Positions 16,476 through 27,700 of a stretch of 64,000 nt of DNA are shown piece by piece (within the stretch, counting starts at the first letter, position 1; every line of letters starts with the position of its first letter). A model generated the notes under the pieces. That model saw nothing but the letters and a program-made list of their open reading frames with translations, had not been told where the DNA came from and did not search any database. The position numbers and the translations under genes are program-made. Origin of the DNA: Oligoflexia bacterium (GTDB taxonomy: Bacteria; Bdellovibrionota_G; JANQFH01); the NCBI GenBank assembly GCA_028277945.1, contig JANQFH010000008.1, positions 124,001 to 188,000 on the forward strand. Direction: 5' to 3'.

Positions 16476-18743
16476 ATGAAGAAGCTTTTTACCAGCAGCA
16501 AAAATGGGTGGGCCGGCAAGCTCGTTACCCTGGTCTTATCTGTGGTCCTACTGTTTGTGCTGGCAAGCTGTAACACCTCCATCCATGGAACTGATAGCAG
16601 TGCCGACAGCACCGACGAAAATGCTGCCGGCTCCCTTAGTGACGAGCTCGGTGACGACAGCGGTGGCGACAGCGGTGGCGGTGTTGATCTCATTAACGCC
16701 ATACTGAACCCAGCAGACTACAATGCCTTAGAATTGATTGAGTATGATGCCTACGTTTATCCAGGCGAGCACGGCAAGATCGTTGCCGCAGCTACGGGCA
16801 TCGACCTTGAGGGTTTGTCCTTGACTGTCTTCTTTGTGGATGCCGCAGCCATTGACCCGACAAATCCGCTCGAGATGTTTCCGCAGGCTTATGCCAAAGA
16901 TGATCTAGTTGAAAATCCCGGTAGTGAGCTTGGGGCTCCCCCAGGAGCGGGGTCCTACAATTTCATGGCGCCGCTCACCACGCCAGTTCCAACCAAATTT
17001 ATTGTCTTTGCTGGGCTGAAAGTTGACAACAAGGCCTACGTCACTCAACAGCCCTTTGAAATCAACGTGATTGCGGCGTCCTCTAACCCCACCATAAAAC
17101 CCAAGGCTGGTTTTGATGGTATCAACGGTTTTGATGGACCCACGCCGCCACCCCCGCCGTTTGGTTCGGGTCCAGGTGCAAATGCCAAGGCGATTGCACG
17201 GTTTTTCTCGGTAAACAAGCGTACCCTGTATGAAGAGATCGCCATTGGCGTGATTGCTTACCACATCAACGGTATCGATCGTGTTGAGTTTGCCGTTGAG
17301 GGCGGTAAGTGGGAGACGGTAACACAACCCTCGACCAACCCAGACACTGGGATTAAAAACGAATACTGGGTCAAAGTGAATCCGGACGATTTTCCAGATG
17401 GACCTCCTGATGGTGTGTCGCTTGCAACCAAAGAGGGCTATGAGATTCGTGCCATTGCTTATCCAAAGAACGCCGGTGAGCCGCGTCTGCTCTCACTCTA
17501 CTTTAGTACCAATGCAAAAGGGACGCTACCCGAGACCAAGGTTTGGGTCGATGTGAATGGTGACGACAGCTCTGGCGATGGCACGGCTAGCAAACCAGTG
17601 AGAACCATTGCCCGTGCAGCGCAGCTAGCGCAAGAGACACAAGGCAGCGTTGATGGGGCAACTGCTTATCTCAATCCAGGAACCTACGACTTTGGTCCAC
17701 CCAAAAGTGGCGTCGCTCCCATTAATAAACGTCGCTGGTTTACCATTAGCGCCGCCCCAGGGGTTGACCGCTCACAAGCGATCTTGCAGCAGGGCAGCGA
17801 TGATACCGGTCTCAAAATCAGGTTGGTGAAGCTAGAAAATCTAACCTTAACCTCGCCGCTAAAAACAAAAAAACAGGCCTCACCCGCACCGCTCAAAGAG
17901 TCCTCTATTTATTTAGAAGGCGTGCGTGCGAAGGGTCCAGACCAACAAAAAGAGGCTTCGTTTTGGTTTGGTTCAGACTGGACCGGTCGTTTCGCTGTCA
18001 ACACAGAGACGAGCGATGCCAAGTACTGCATCGGCGCCACTGGCGCCACCCTGATTGCTTTTTGCTACTGTCATGAAATTGGCAGCGATGTTTTTAACAA
18101 CGTCGGGACCTTAGTCAACAACCTAGTCATCAATATCCAAAAACTCGTTGGAGCTGTACCACCCTGGCATCCCGATTCGATTCAGTATGGTATCAACTCA
18201 TTTGGGGATGCCAATGCGATTGCACAGGGGAACACAGTTTTAAATGGCGATGATGCGCAGGGACCCTTTGTTAAGCTCAGCGATTCGAAGAATCCGCTTG
18301 AAAATATTGTGTATGCTAACAACGTCTTTGAAACAGGTGTCTCCGGCAAGGTTGAGCCGGCGAAATTGAACCACATACTGTTTATCAACAATAGCATTGA
18401 TAAGAGCTCCCTCATTTGGCGTAATCCAAAGGAGGACTCGGAAAACGTCATGTACCATGGTAATATTTCAAATTTCAAGGTGTATCCTGCCACGGTTAGC
18501 GTTGATGAAGCGTGGTTTAAATGGAACCACTTTTTAGGCTCTGAAACCTACGGTGATTACTTTACCACGGGTGATCCGGGCTACATCGATCCTGCCAACG
18601 ATAACTACGGCCTTCTGCCCACCTCACCCAACAAAGACGTGAACATCAGCCCGCTCTTTCCGATTCTCGTACCCATGGATGGCCTTGGCGTTGATCGTGC
18701 CACCACCTCAGGCCCCACTTCCAGCAAGGGTGCCCGCGAGTAA
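16476..18743 (+). CDS. Lipoprotein with DUF1565-like right-handed beta-helix
   Basis: A 755-residue protein with a lipobox in VLSVVLLFVLASC, followed by an acidic serine-rich linker (DSSADSTDENAAG). Residues ~355-420 show the DUF1565/pectin-lyase-like entry motif: KVWVDVNGDDSSGDGTASKP, then VRTIARAAQLA and ATAYLNPGTYDFG. The rest is rich in N-x-[VIL] turns (NNLVINIQ, ANNVFETG, FINNSID, HGNISNF) typical of a parallel beta-helix. Such proteins are surface adhesins or polysaccharide-active. No lyase catalytic residues were identified. It sits divergent from the other large lipoprotein. The first ~350 residues are beta-rich and unassigned, including a proline-rich bend (PTPPPPPFGSG). Confidence 0.8.
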   Translation: MKKLFTSSKNGWAGKLVTLVLSVVLLFVLASCNTSIHGTDSSADSTDENAAGSLSDELGDDSGGDSGGGVDLINAILNPADYNALELIEYDAYVYPGEHGKIVAAATGIDLEGLSLTVFFVDAAAIDPTNPLEMFPQAYAKDDLVENPGSELGAPPGAGSYNFMAPLTTPVPTKFIVFAGLKVDNKAYVTQQPFEINVIAASSNPTIKPKAGFDGINGFDGPTPPPPPFGSGPGANAKAIARFFSVNKRTLYEEIAIGVIAYHINGIDRVEFAVEGGKWETVTQPSTNPDTGIKNEYWVKVNPDDFPDGPPDGVSLATKEGYEIRAIAYPKNAGEPRLLSLYFSTNAKGTLPETKVWVDVNGDDSSGDGTASKPVRTIARAAQLAQETQGSVDGATAYLNPGTYDFGPPKSGVAPINKRRWFTISAAPGVDRSQAILQQGSDDTGLKIRLVKLENLTLTSPLKTKKQASPAPLKESSIYLEGVRAKGPDQQKEASFWFGSDWTGRFAVNTETSDAKYCIGATGATLIAFCYCHEIGSDVFNNVGTLVNNLVINIQKLVGAVPPWHPDSIQYGINSFGDANAIAQGNTVLNGDDAQGPFVKLSDSKNPLENIVYANNVFETGVSGKVEPAKLNHILFINNSIDKSSLIWRNPKEDSENVMYHGNISNFKVYPATVSVDEAWFKWNHFLGSETYGDYFTTGDPGYIDPANDNYGLLPTSPNKDVNISPLFPILVPMDGLGVDRATTSGPTSSKGARE

Positions 18744-18771
18744 GGGTATTTCGTCCAAGATATCAATTGGT

Positions 18772-21700
18772 TTAGCGGACCCGAATAGAAACAGCTTGAG
18801 CGCGTTGCACGATGGAAGTTAAAGCACTTGGATTGAACGTGGTTAATTTACCAACGACTTGCATGGCTGGACCGATCTGATTATCGCGAATCCCTGCTGC
18901 AGGGAGGTGAGCAGTAAATTGACCACTGCTGAGAAGCTGCTGCAGTCGGGTTTGGGAGTAGTCTCGTGCTATCTGCCGTCCCGCCTCTGCGCGGCCAAGC
19001 CTCCCTTCTAGCGGTTCTGGTTCCTCGTCTAGGGGATGAGCGTACTGCATTACCAAAGGACGTCCTTGATCTGTTGAAAAGAAGAGAGCAAGTAAACGGG
19101 TGAGATCTCTCAACAGAGCTGCATCTTCTAGAGTTCCATCTGCCTTGCGTTGCCATAAGACTTTATGGTAGGTGACCAAAATTGCCGTTGCCTCTTCAAC
19201 AGCTTGTTGATTGGCGCGTATTTGTTGGATCCTTGCCTGTAGTTGCTGCGCATGCCTGAGAGCAGACGTTCTCGGGTTCAAGCGGGGATTTCGATCGCTT
19301 CGAAAGTGATCAACAATCTGCCTTGCCAGCTGCTCGAGCCACAGTAGTTCCGGCAACTCGATAGTGTCGACCGGTTGCAATGACTCGCCTCCTCTTTGTT
19401 GGCTTTGATAAAATTCTCCTAGTTGATCTAGTACGAACCCATGGACGTCTCTGCTGTCTTGGCCGTGGTTCCACAACTGCAAGAATTCAGCAACAGTGTC
19501 GGCGTCAAATAGGTCCACATGGTTGGCTACCAGGTAATAGGTAAAGAGGCTGCTAACCTGCACTTCTGAAATAGCGTGTTTAAGGCCGTGTTGGAACAGA
19601 GAAAAGCTACCTCCTGTCGACGGGTCGTCAAAATGTATCATGGCATAGAGATCGCTAAGCGCCCCAGCACGGCTGCGGGCATCCGGTGCCTCCAGCGCAA
19701 CGAGAAAGATGGCATCGAGGATTTCCGCCACCGTTGACCATTCCGAATAGGAACGCAACTTCATGGCAATGGCACTGTAAGCATTACCGGGGTTTATCGT
19801 CGTGTTTGGCGTTGCGGCTCGTTGGGCGCTGTGTCGTTCATAGACGCCGCTGAGAACACGCATACCAATCTCACGCTGCTGCTCTAAGGGGGAGTGGCGG
19901 GCGAGCAGTCGTGCGGCACTGATTGCCGCTAGCGGCGGTTCGTCGGCACCTTGGGACAAATCAGTCCAATGGAGAAGAGCCGCAGTGAGCTGTGACCATG
20001 CACTGTCGCTATCATCCGTACCGAGCGAAAAAATCAGCGTCTCCAGAGCTAAAGCTGTTAGACGAGAATCGCCTGATTGCCGGACGAAGTTGGCAAGTGG
20101 GTTACGCCCGTGTTGTGCCAGCTCCCGGAGGTGCCTGCTCGCGCTGTCTCGATATTCAACATCTGGATCACCCCAGGCATGCTTTAAGTATGTCTGCAAA
20201 TAATCCGACTGAGCCTCTCCAGCATCGGGAGGGTTCACAAAAATCTTATCAGGAAGGGAGACGAACACATCACAACGTCTTCGTGACGCGTCCCAGGCAG
20301 CGCTCCGTTGTGTGGGAGTCACATGTTTGCTATAGGGAGGTACCGTGGTAATTCCATATCGCAGCCATCCTATATCTCTTTTGGTTGGCGGTGCTCGCAG
20401 TCCAGTGGTATGACTACCTAAAGGTAATTGGAGTTGGCTACCCAGTCGTGTCCTTGCCTCAGCATTGACGCTCTCTAGCACTTGCACCGCCTCCTGCTGG
20501 TTTGCCTCACCTGGTGGACGGCCGGCAAAGAAGGTAGTGATGTGATAGGCAGCCAATTTGGCGGTGTCACTCAGCGAAGCAAACAGGCGTGCTGCTAAAC
20601 CTTCCGTGACAAACAGCGGTGTTGCCTGCGTGCGCAGTAGCTCCAGGTAGCTCGGCTGTTCGGTTGGCGAGCTTTGGCAGCGTTGGACAATCTGCTGCAA
20701 TGCGAGCAACCAATGGGTGATTTCCGGCCTAAGACTACTGTAACGAACGTCATCAGCGGCAATGGATGCGAGCAGATCTACGTGTAAATTTTCTCTGTCT
20801 ATTCTATCTAGCTCGGCAGTTGCCGATTGTCTGGCTTCAGTATCACCCGGCGCAAGTGCCAAACCTTGTAGTACTAACCAGATGCGCATAGCACTGCCAT
20901 AGTCTCCACGATCATAGCTTGCTTGCATGGCTTCATAGCCGACGCGCTCTGTAGCTAAGAGAGAGGCCAGTCCATTAGTAACGCGTGCGCGTATGTTGCT
21001 AAGATAAATTTGAAAGAGAGAATCCATGGTGTCATCAGCAAAGGTTCCTCTGGCTGCGATCCACTCTCCGGGTTCAAAACCCAGCTCTTTGAGCCACTCC
21101 CTAGAGAAGGCGAGGTTCCAGAGCAGTTGTAACGCGTTGGGGGAATCCGCGGATTGCCGTTCTATAATGGTAATAAGGCTCTCCGTGACGGTCGCATAGG
21201 CCATCTGCACGGATTCGCAGCCATTCAGTTCCCAAAAGAACAGGGCGCGGGTTATTTCGAGCCGTTCTATGGCCCAGTCATACGCCGGATCGGCCACACG
21301 TTGAGCTAGAGTCAAGGCAAGCTGTCTATAGGATGCAACCTGCGGGTGGTTGCTTAATTTAAGCAGCGCTTGCATGGCATCGTCGGTACGTAACGACCGT
21401 AACGCCCCTTGGCGATGTGCGCTATTGGTGTCGTGGGTTGCTGTCTCCAAAGTCTGCCAAAGCCAATCATCGGGAGTCTTGGCATTACGCTCACTTTCCT
21501 GTTGACGGTTACCACCACCACCCCACGGTAGAATAGTGTGGCCACCGCGGCTAGGATGGCGCGGCGGATCCAAGTTGGCACGCAGCCCAGGATCATGCCC
21601 GGTTGGCCGCATACCGACACGCTCCATGGCGGCTTGAATGTCTGTTTCAAAGGCTACCAACCCTCTGATGTTTTCTGTGAACGGCGGCGGGCCATCTGGC

Positions 21701-24700
21701 AGTTGCACGCATCTATTAGCAGTGTCCAGCAGTTGTCGGGCGAGCCGACGTATTAACGGGCTAGCTGAGTTGGCGTGGCGATCCAGAGAACCACTGTTGG
21801 CAAGCGCTTGCACCATCAAACTAGCGGGACTGACTATGGCTTGCGGCTCAAGGCGTTCGTCACGCAAGCTGCGATCCAACGCTAAGAGAGCGAGGGCACG
21901 ATCCCAAACCGACACATCTTCGCCACGCAGATGATGAGCTGCTTGACGGCTTTCCACCATCTCTTCTGCTTGGGCCTGAGACACCACGCTACCCACGTTC
22001 ACGGCGCGCTCGCAGAGATAGTGCAGCTGTTGCGCAGCACGCATACGAACATCCTCAGGCAGGTCAGGATCGACAATGGCTAGGTTGAGAAGCATCATCC
22101 AACGCAACCAGTCTTCATGGGCGTGCGGCTCCTGCCGCTCTCGAGTTTCTAGATCGGTTAATATCCTATCGTCTAGAATCAGCAGCACCACATTGACGCC
22201 CAATGTAGCGTAAGCCAGACGCTGCAACCCATCTTGATTTCCAGGTCTTGCTGCCATGTGTTCAGAAGGTGTTAACTTATGATTCACTAGGGGGAGCTCC
22301 GTGGTCTCTTCCCGCGGGGCTAATGGTGATGTTGATCTAGCCTGTTCATCCCCGCTCATAGCCTGAAGCAGGCGTTGAGCCTCCATGAGCATTGGGGACA
22401 GATTAACCTCGCCTCCCCCATCTGCCAGTGCAGCATGGCCACTTCTACGCAGGATCCTTACTAACAGCGACTGTAATTCTTCAATGCAAAAAACAACTGA
22501 TTCTAAATACTCTTTAGGTTCTATGCCTTGAGCGTCTTTACGGACTACGCGCATGGTTGGGGTCATAGATTCGAGTTGCATCCAAGCACGTAGGAAGACC
22601 ATGCTGTTGTTGGCGCGTACAAATAGCGCTTCACGTGTAGGGTCCTGCAAACGACCAGCGGTTGTAAAAAGAATATCAATGAGTTCTAGGTCAGACATCA
22701 ATTTCATGGCGATTTCTCTTAGTGATATTGAATGTTGGTTGGGTGGTTCTCCAGTAGTTAAAGCTTCCGCGAGTACAGCAAGCATACGACTGCCCTCTGG
22801 AAACGAGAGTGCCATTAGCTCCGCGTGGAGAGCAGGATCTGAGGTTCCTGCTCTGGCATCTGTTTGGGGTGGTTCCAGTTCATCCAATACATCAGCAAGA
22901 AATGCACGAAAACCCTCACCGTCGCGCCAGGTAGCAAGGGCCTCCTCTAAACGGCTGGCTGCTTCAGCATGCTGTCCAGACCCAGCAATTGCCGCCCGGA
23001 AATTTGCCACTGCCTCAAGCAACCTCACGGTTGTTTCCCGATCGTATGGAGAGGTGAGCATGCCCGCAAACCGTTCTCCACGGAAAAATCCGGCATAGAT
23101 CGGTAATAACTCTGCGTGCAGTTCAACATCGTAAAACCAGGCGAGGTTGAGGATATCTAGGGCAAGTTGCACGTAATCTCCTGGTGCCTCTGCCTTGACC
23201 AAAGAGCCGATCCGGGCAAAACTGCCGGTTCGCGAGAGACGTGCCAAAGTTGCCTCACGCACAGAGAGTCCACTGCCTCGCACTAGGGCATCATCACCAT
23301 TCGATAGGGCTGCGTGAATAAGCGTCAGCACGGCTTCTGCTAATTTAGGATTTTCCTCTAGCAGCGTAGTTTCTATCGCTAGCAAAGGACCAGGGGAGAG
23401 CAAATCAACCAACTCCTCGGCCACAACCTGCCCTCCATGGATCCAAGTGGTTAAGAGCTCAACCATTGCAGTTGCAATTTCTAAATCCTCTGCCGACGGT
23501 TGTTGTGTTGCTGTAGGTGCAGCCAAGCATCTCTGTAAAAATTGGCGCATAGGCCAGAGTGCTGCGTTTGCGCCTTCAGCGTAACGCCAGGTCCTATCTT
23601 CGGAAAAATAGAATGCACGCATCGCCTCCAAGCGCTGCGCTGTTGGGAGGCTTTCATCTAACATTGTTGCAAACCAGAGAGCAGTCTGCTGTTGCGGATG
23701 TGCCGTACCGGGATCTGGATTAAGACGGTGTTTGGTCAGGTAGCGAATCTCTGTTGGCGGGAAATAGTTGTCGAGAAAAGTTTGACAGTTAGTTCTCACC
23801 GCGCCATCGTAGATCTCTACACCGTCCAGAGCCAACCTGAGAGCGAGCAGGCGTAATAATCGATTCTTGTCAGGCGTATTCCAGGTTGTAAACCGGCCGC
23901 CGCTACGGATCGACTCCGAAAAAATGCCATGCGCTTGTTCGGTAGCTACATGTGAAACATCTGGGTTCAAGAGCGCGTAGCGTAGTACTAAGAGAAATCC
24001 AACGAGCTCTCTGGTCTCGCCTGCCGGCGCTTTTGCACTACCGCTGTAGCTTTCGGTAAGGCGGTAACTTGTAGTCAGCACTCTTTCTACTACCAATCCG
24101 AACTCTTGACGATCAAGTGCTCCTGAGTCTGGTTTAAGAAAAACGCTCTCCAATGGAATGTTGCGTTCAAAAGCTTCAAAGATAGTCTGCAAGCCTACAC
24201 GGTAAGAGAAGCTGCCAGACTCGCTCATCGCTAAGCTTATGAGCAGCTCATAAAAAAGCTCTGGGTTCTCCTGCCAAGCGTCTTCGCCACGGCCAAGGAG
24301 CTGTTGTGCTTCTACGACCAAATTGTGCAAGCTTGGCTTTTGGGACTCCGCACCATTACGAATCTGGTTTTGGCTTACGGCAGCGGCTTCCCGCTGAAAC
24401 CAAATCATGTCGGTTATGTCATGACCGGTATCACCGCGCGCTTCAGCAACGGCTAAAAACATGGTGCGGGCGCGTTGCTGTTGCCGCGCATCCACACCCA
24501 CAACGTTGCCCCTGTAGATGGCGATTAAGCAATGTCTCGCGGCATCGGCTAGCTCTCCATCAGAGCTTTGGGCGAGGTGTTCTAAGAGTGAGGGGCCGCT
24601 CGGTTCAGCATCGGTATAAGGCGCTAACAGCCTCGAGGCTAGTCCGTGGATACTTGTTACTGACACATCTGTACTGGGCCCATCCGTTTCAGACGTAGCC

Positions 24701-27700
24701 CTCTCTACCGCAGGTGAGTAGGACCAGAGAATCGCCTCAAGGACGAGGCGCAGCAGTTGCGGATCGTCGTAGCGTCGCAACACTTCGGTCCATAACGCCG
24801 GCTCCGCTTTCTGGTAGGTGTCAGCAAGATGGCGTACTAAGTTGCTTTCACTGCTGTTGTGGTGGTGTGCTAGCAGTTGCAAACAGCGACGCAGCGCCGT
24901 CTCATGCCGGTCTCGATAGGCCTCTTCAAAGAGAGCGAAGAGATCGGTGACAATGGTCTCAGCTGCTATAGGGGGCTCAGCATCCTGACCACCGACAGCC
25001 AAGACCTCAACAACGGTTAGAACTGCCAAGCGGTAGCGCCACAACAGTGCGTGGGGTTGTTGTAATGCCTCTCTAAAGGTGACTTGTCGTTGAAAGGGTA
25101 GGGCGGCCACGAGATCCGTCCAGCGATCATAATTGTCAGGCTGTGTGCGCAAGCTCTGCCAAAGATCGTGTAGCTGCGTAGGTGATGGGTGCAGCCCTTG
25201 TAACCTCCTATCAACGTTTGCTACATCATCATCTGGACTATCCGCATGAAAGGCCTCAGCTCGAGCGTTCAGCTCTTGCAGATTGCGGTAACGCTCTCTA
25301 AGCGAGCGGCTCTCATCCAGCACCCCTTCCCAGAGAGTTGCTGCATCAACACTCGCCCTTGCTCTTCCGCTCCCCCAAAAGTCTAACGCTCCTCTGCGTT
25401 GCTGGTTTGCGCCTACCGGGGTCAAACCCCGACGCTGACGTGGATCGGCTGGCGCTGGCTGCAAACCAAAGTCGTCCATCTGCTGGGCGACCGTAGCGTG
25501 CAGCTCAGCATGCGGATTTGCAGACCAGCCATTCGGCGGTGCAGACCAACGATGCACAGCGTGTAAAAGAATGGTGATGAGCTCACGAATGAGTGGATTT
25601 TCCGCATTAGAGTGGCGATTTAAGGTGCCTCTTCCTATGAGCTCAAAGACTAGTCTGGCTTGAGCTGTCAGCCGCGGATCACCTGGTGGCGAGTTACGAA
25701 AGCCCTCCACCAATCCCAACAGTGCCAAAGCTTGGTCCCAAGTGGACTCAGCCTCACCAATCTCAGTTAGAACACGCCGCATTGCGTGTGGGTCTCGAGC
25801 CTCAGGACCGTTCATCTGCGTGAGGTTCACCTGGCCGTTTCTGACCATGTCACAGGCGTGTTGCAGCAGAGCTGCGGCGGTTTCTCGTATAGGCGTCTCG
25901 GCTTCGCCCATCCCATTGAGAGTTACTGCTGCTGTTAGCCAATCACCCGCAAGTATCGGAGTTCCATGGAGATGTGCCTCTAGCAGTCGCCTTATTGATG
26001 GCTGCTGCTCAAGCTGCAGCTGGAGAGTCTGAACCGTCCAGTTAAAAACATGTTCAGCACGGAAGTCGCTACCATCCGTTGCTGCGACAAACTCATCTAC
26101 TCTTGCCAAAAAGTCCGTGGCAGACCATTGCGCCACCAGGGCACTGCGTACTGAGCGGGTACTATCGCCACTTGGCGTTTCCATAACAAGGCTAGCATCA
26201 TGGTAGCGTCCTATAGTGTGAATAAGATCGAGCGCTGCATCGGCAGCCTCGAGATGACCACCCTGCACCGCGTGCGAGAATAGTCGCAAAATAGGTCCGG
26301 GGCTGACGATCTCAGTAACATGCTCTGGTGCATAAAATCCATGTGCCGCCCAGCTACGTAACAAGTGTAATTGTTCTGTAGCCAGCGGCCAATGCATGGC
26401 CGCACGAGAGCCGCCACTCTCCAGCGCATCACAGCTGTCGGCAAGTTGGGCAATGAAGAGATCTCCGTAGTGCTGTACCAGATTGATGTAAGCAACAGCA
26501 ATTTCCAGCTGTCTAAAATTGTAAGCTCCCTGAAGGGACCTCAATCTTCTTAGTGCTTCACGACGCTCGGCTACGGGAAGGATAGTATCAAGGGCCTGGC
26601 GTAACAGCTGTTCGGTCTCTGCAACCATCGGTCCCACACCGTCAACGTAGCTAAGATCCACTGGAGGTGTGTAGCCACGCAGCAACGGTGCTCCTACTCT
26701 TTGCAACGGTTCAGAGCCACCTCCACTAGCATCACTCGCTGCCACAGCTTGTTCTAAGCCATGGTGGGTGAGCATACGTACTAGGGGATGGTTATGTTGC
26801 AAGAGTGTTGCGATTCTGCCTTCACTTAAGGCAGAGTCATAGGACCGCTGCATCTCATTAGCACTGTTTGGATCAAGAACGTCGTCAACCAAACCACAAC
26901 GATAAAACAAAAGTGCCGTAGCAAGATCTTGTACACTCTCTCCTTCAAGCAAAGCGCTCCGAAATCGACCATCCGTCACATAAGCGTTGGCATTAAACTT
27001 TCCCTCCACCGTAGCCGCCACCACCTCAAGACGACCAAGCTCGTCTGTGTTGAGCAACCGCTGTACCACGTCCAAAGCGAGCTCAAAGTCCGGTGCTGCG
27101 GAATCGGTAGCTGCAAGCTCCATAAGCAGCTTGCCATACTGGTCCAGTGCATACGGATCTTGTCCTCCGTGCATGGCATGAATCTCCGTAGCGTTCTGGC
27201 GCAGCGGGCTCGCCTCACTCCATAGGCTAAGCTCTGTTGCTGGCTCCGACTGTGGAGGAGCTCCCTCCACTGCGTAGATGGCTGCTTGCGCCCGGGCGCG
27301 CATGTTGAGGTCTCCATGTCTTAGAAGATTTTCTAGAAACCCACGAAAAGGCGTATCGGGGTTAGAACTATAGCGTGCTGCATAGGCAGTTTGTAACCAA
27401 CCGCTCCTCAGCAGAAAGTCTTGACGCTGGTCTGCTAGGTTAGCGATCTCCGGCGGCCCATGCCGTGTGCCTAATGCGCCTAAGCCGTACAGGGTCTGCA
27501 GCGCCATATCGGCCAACGGGGTGTCACGGGAGTGCTGCGCTATTGCCACCAATTCCCCTTGTGGATATTTGCTAGTTGGCTCCAGGAGTGTTGCAGCAAT
27601 ATCGATAAAAGGCTGACGAACTTCAGCGGGATCTCTACTATCAGAAGAATCTCTCCTAAATACCACCCGCGTCAGCGTGTCATCCCACATCGCCTCCTGG

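Noticed and set aside
22553-23098. 181-residue open frame on the + strand inside the giant gene
   Set aside because: It is antisense to a continuous conserved-type coding frame, serine/arginine-rich with no recognisable domain. It is a shadow of the opposite strand.
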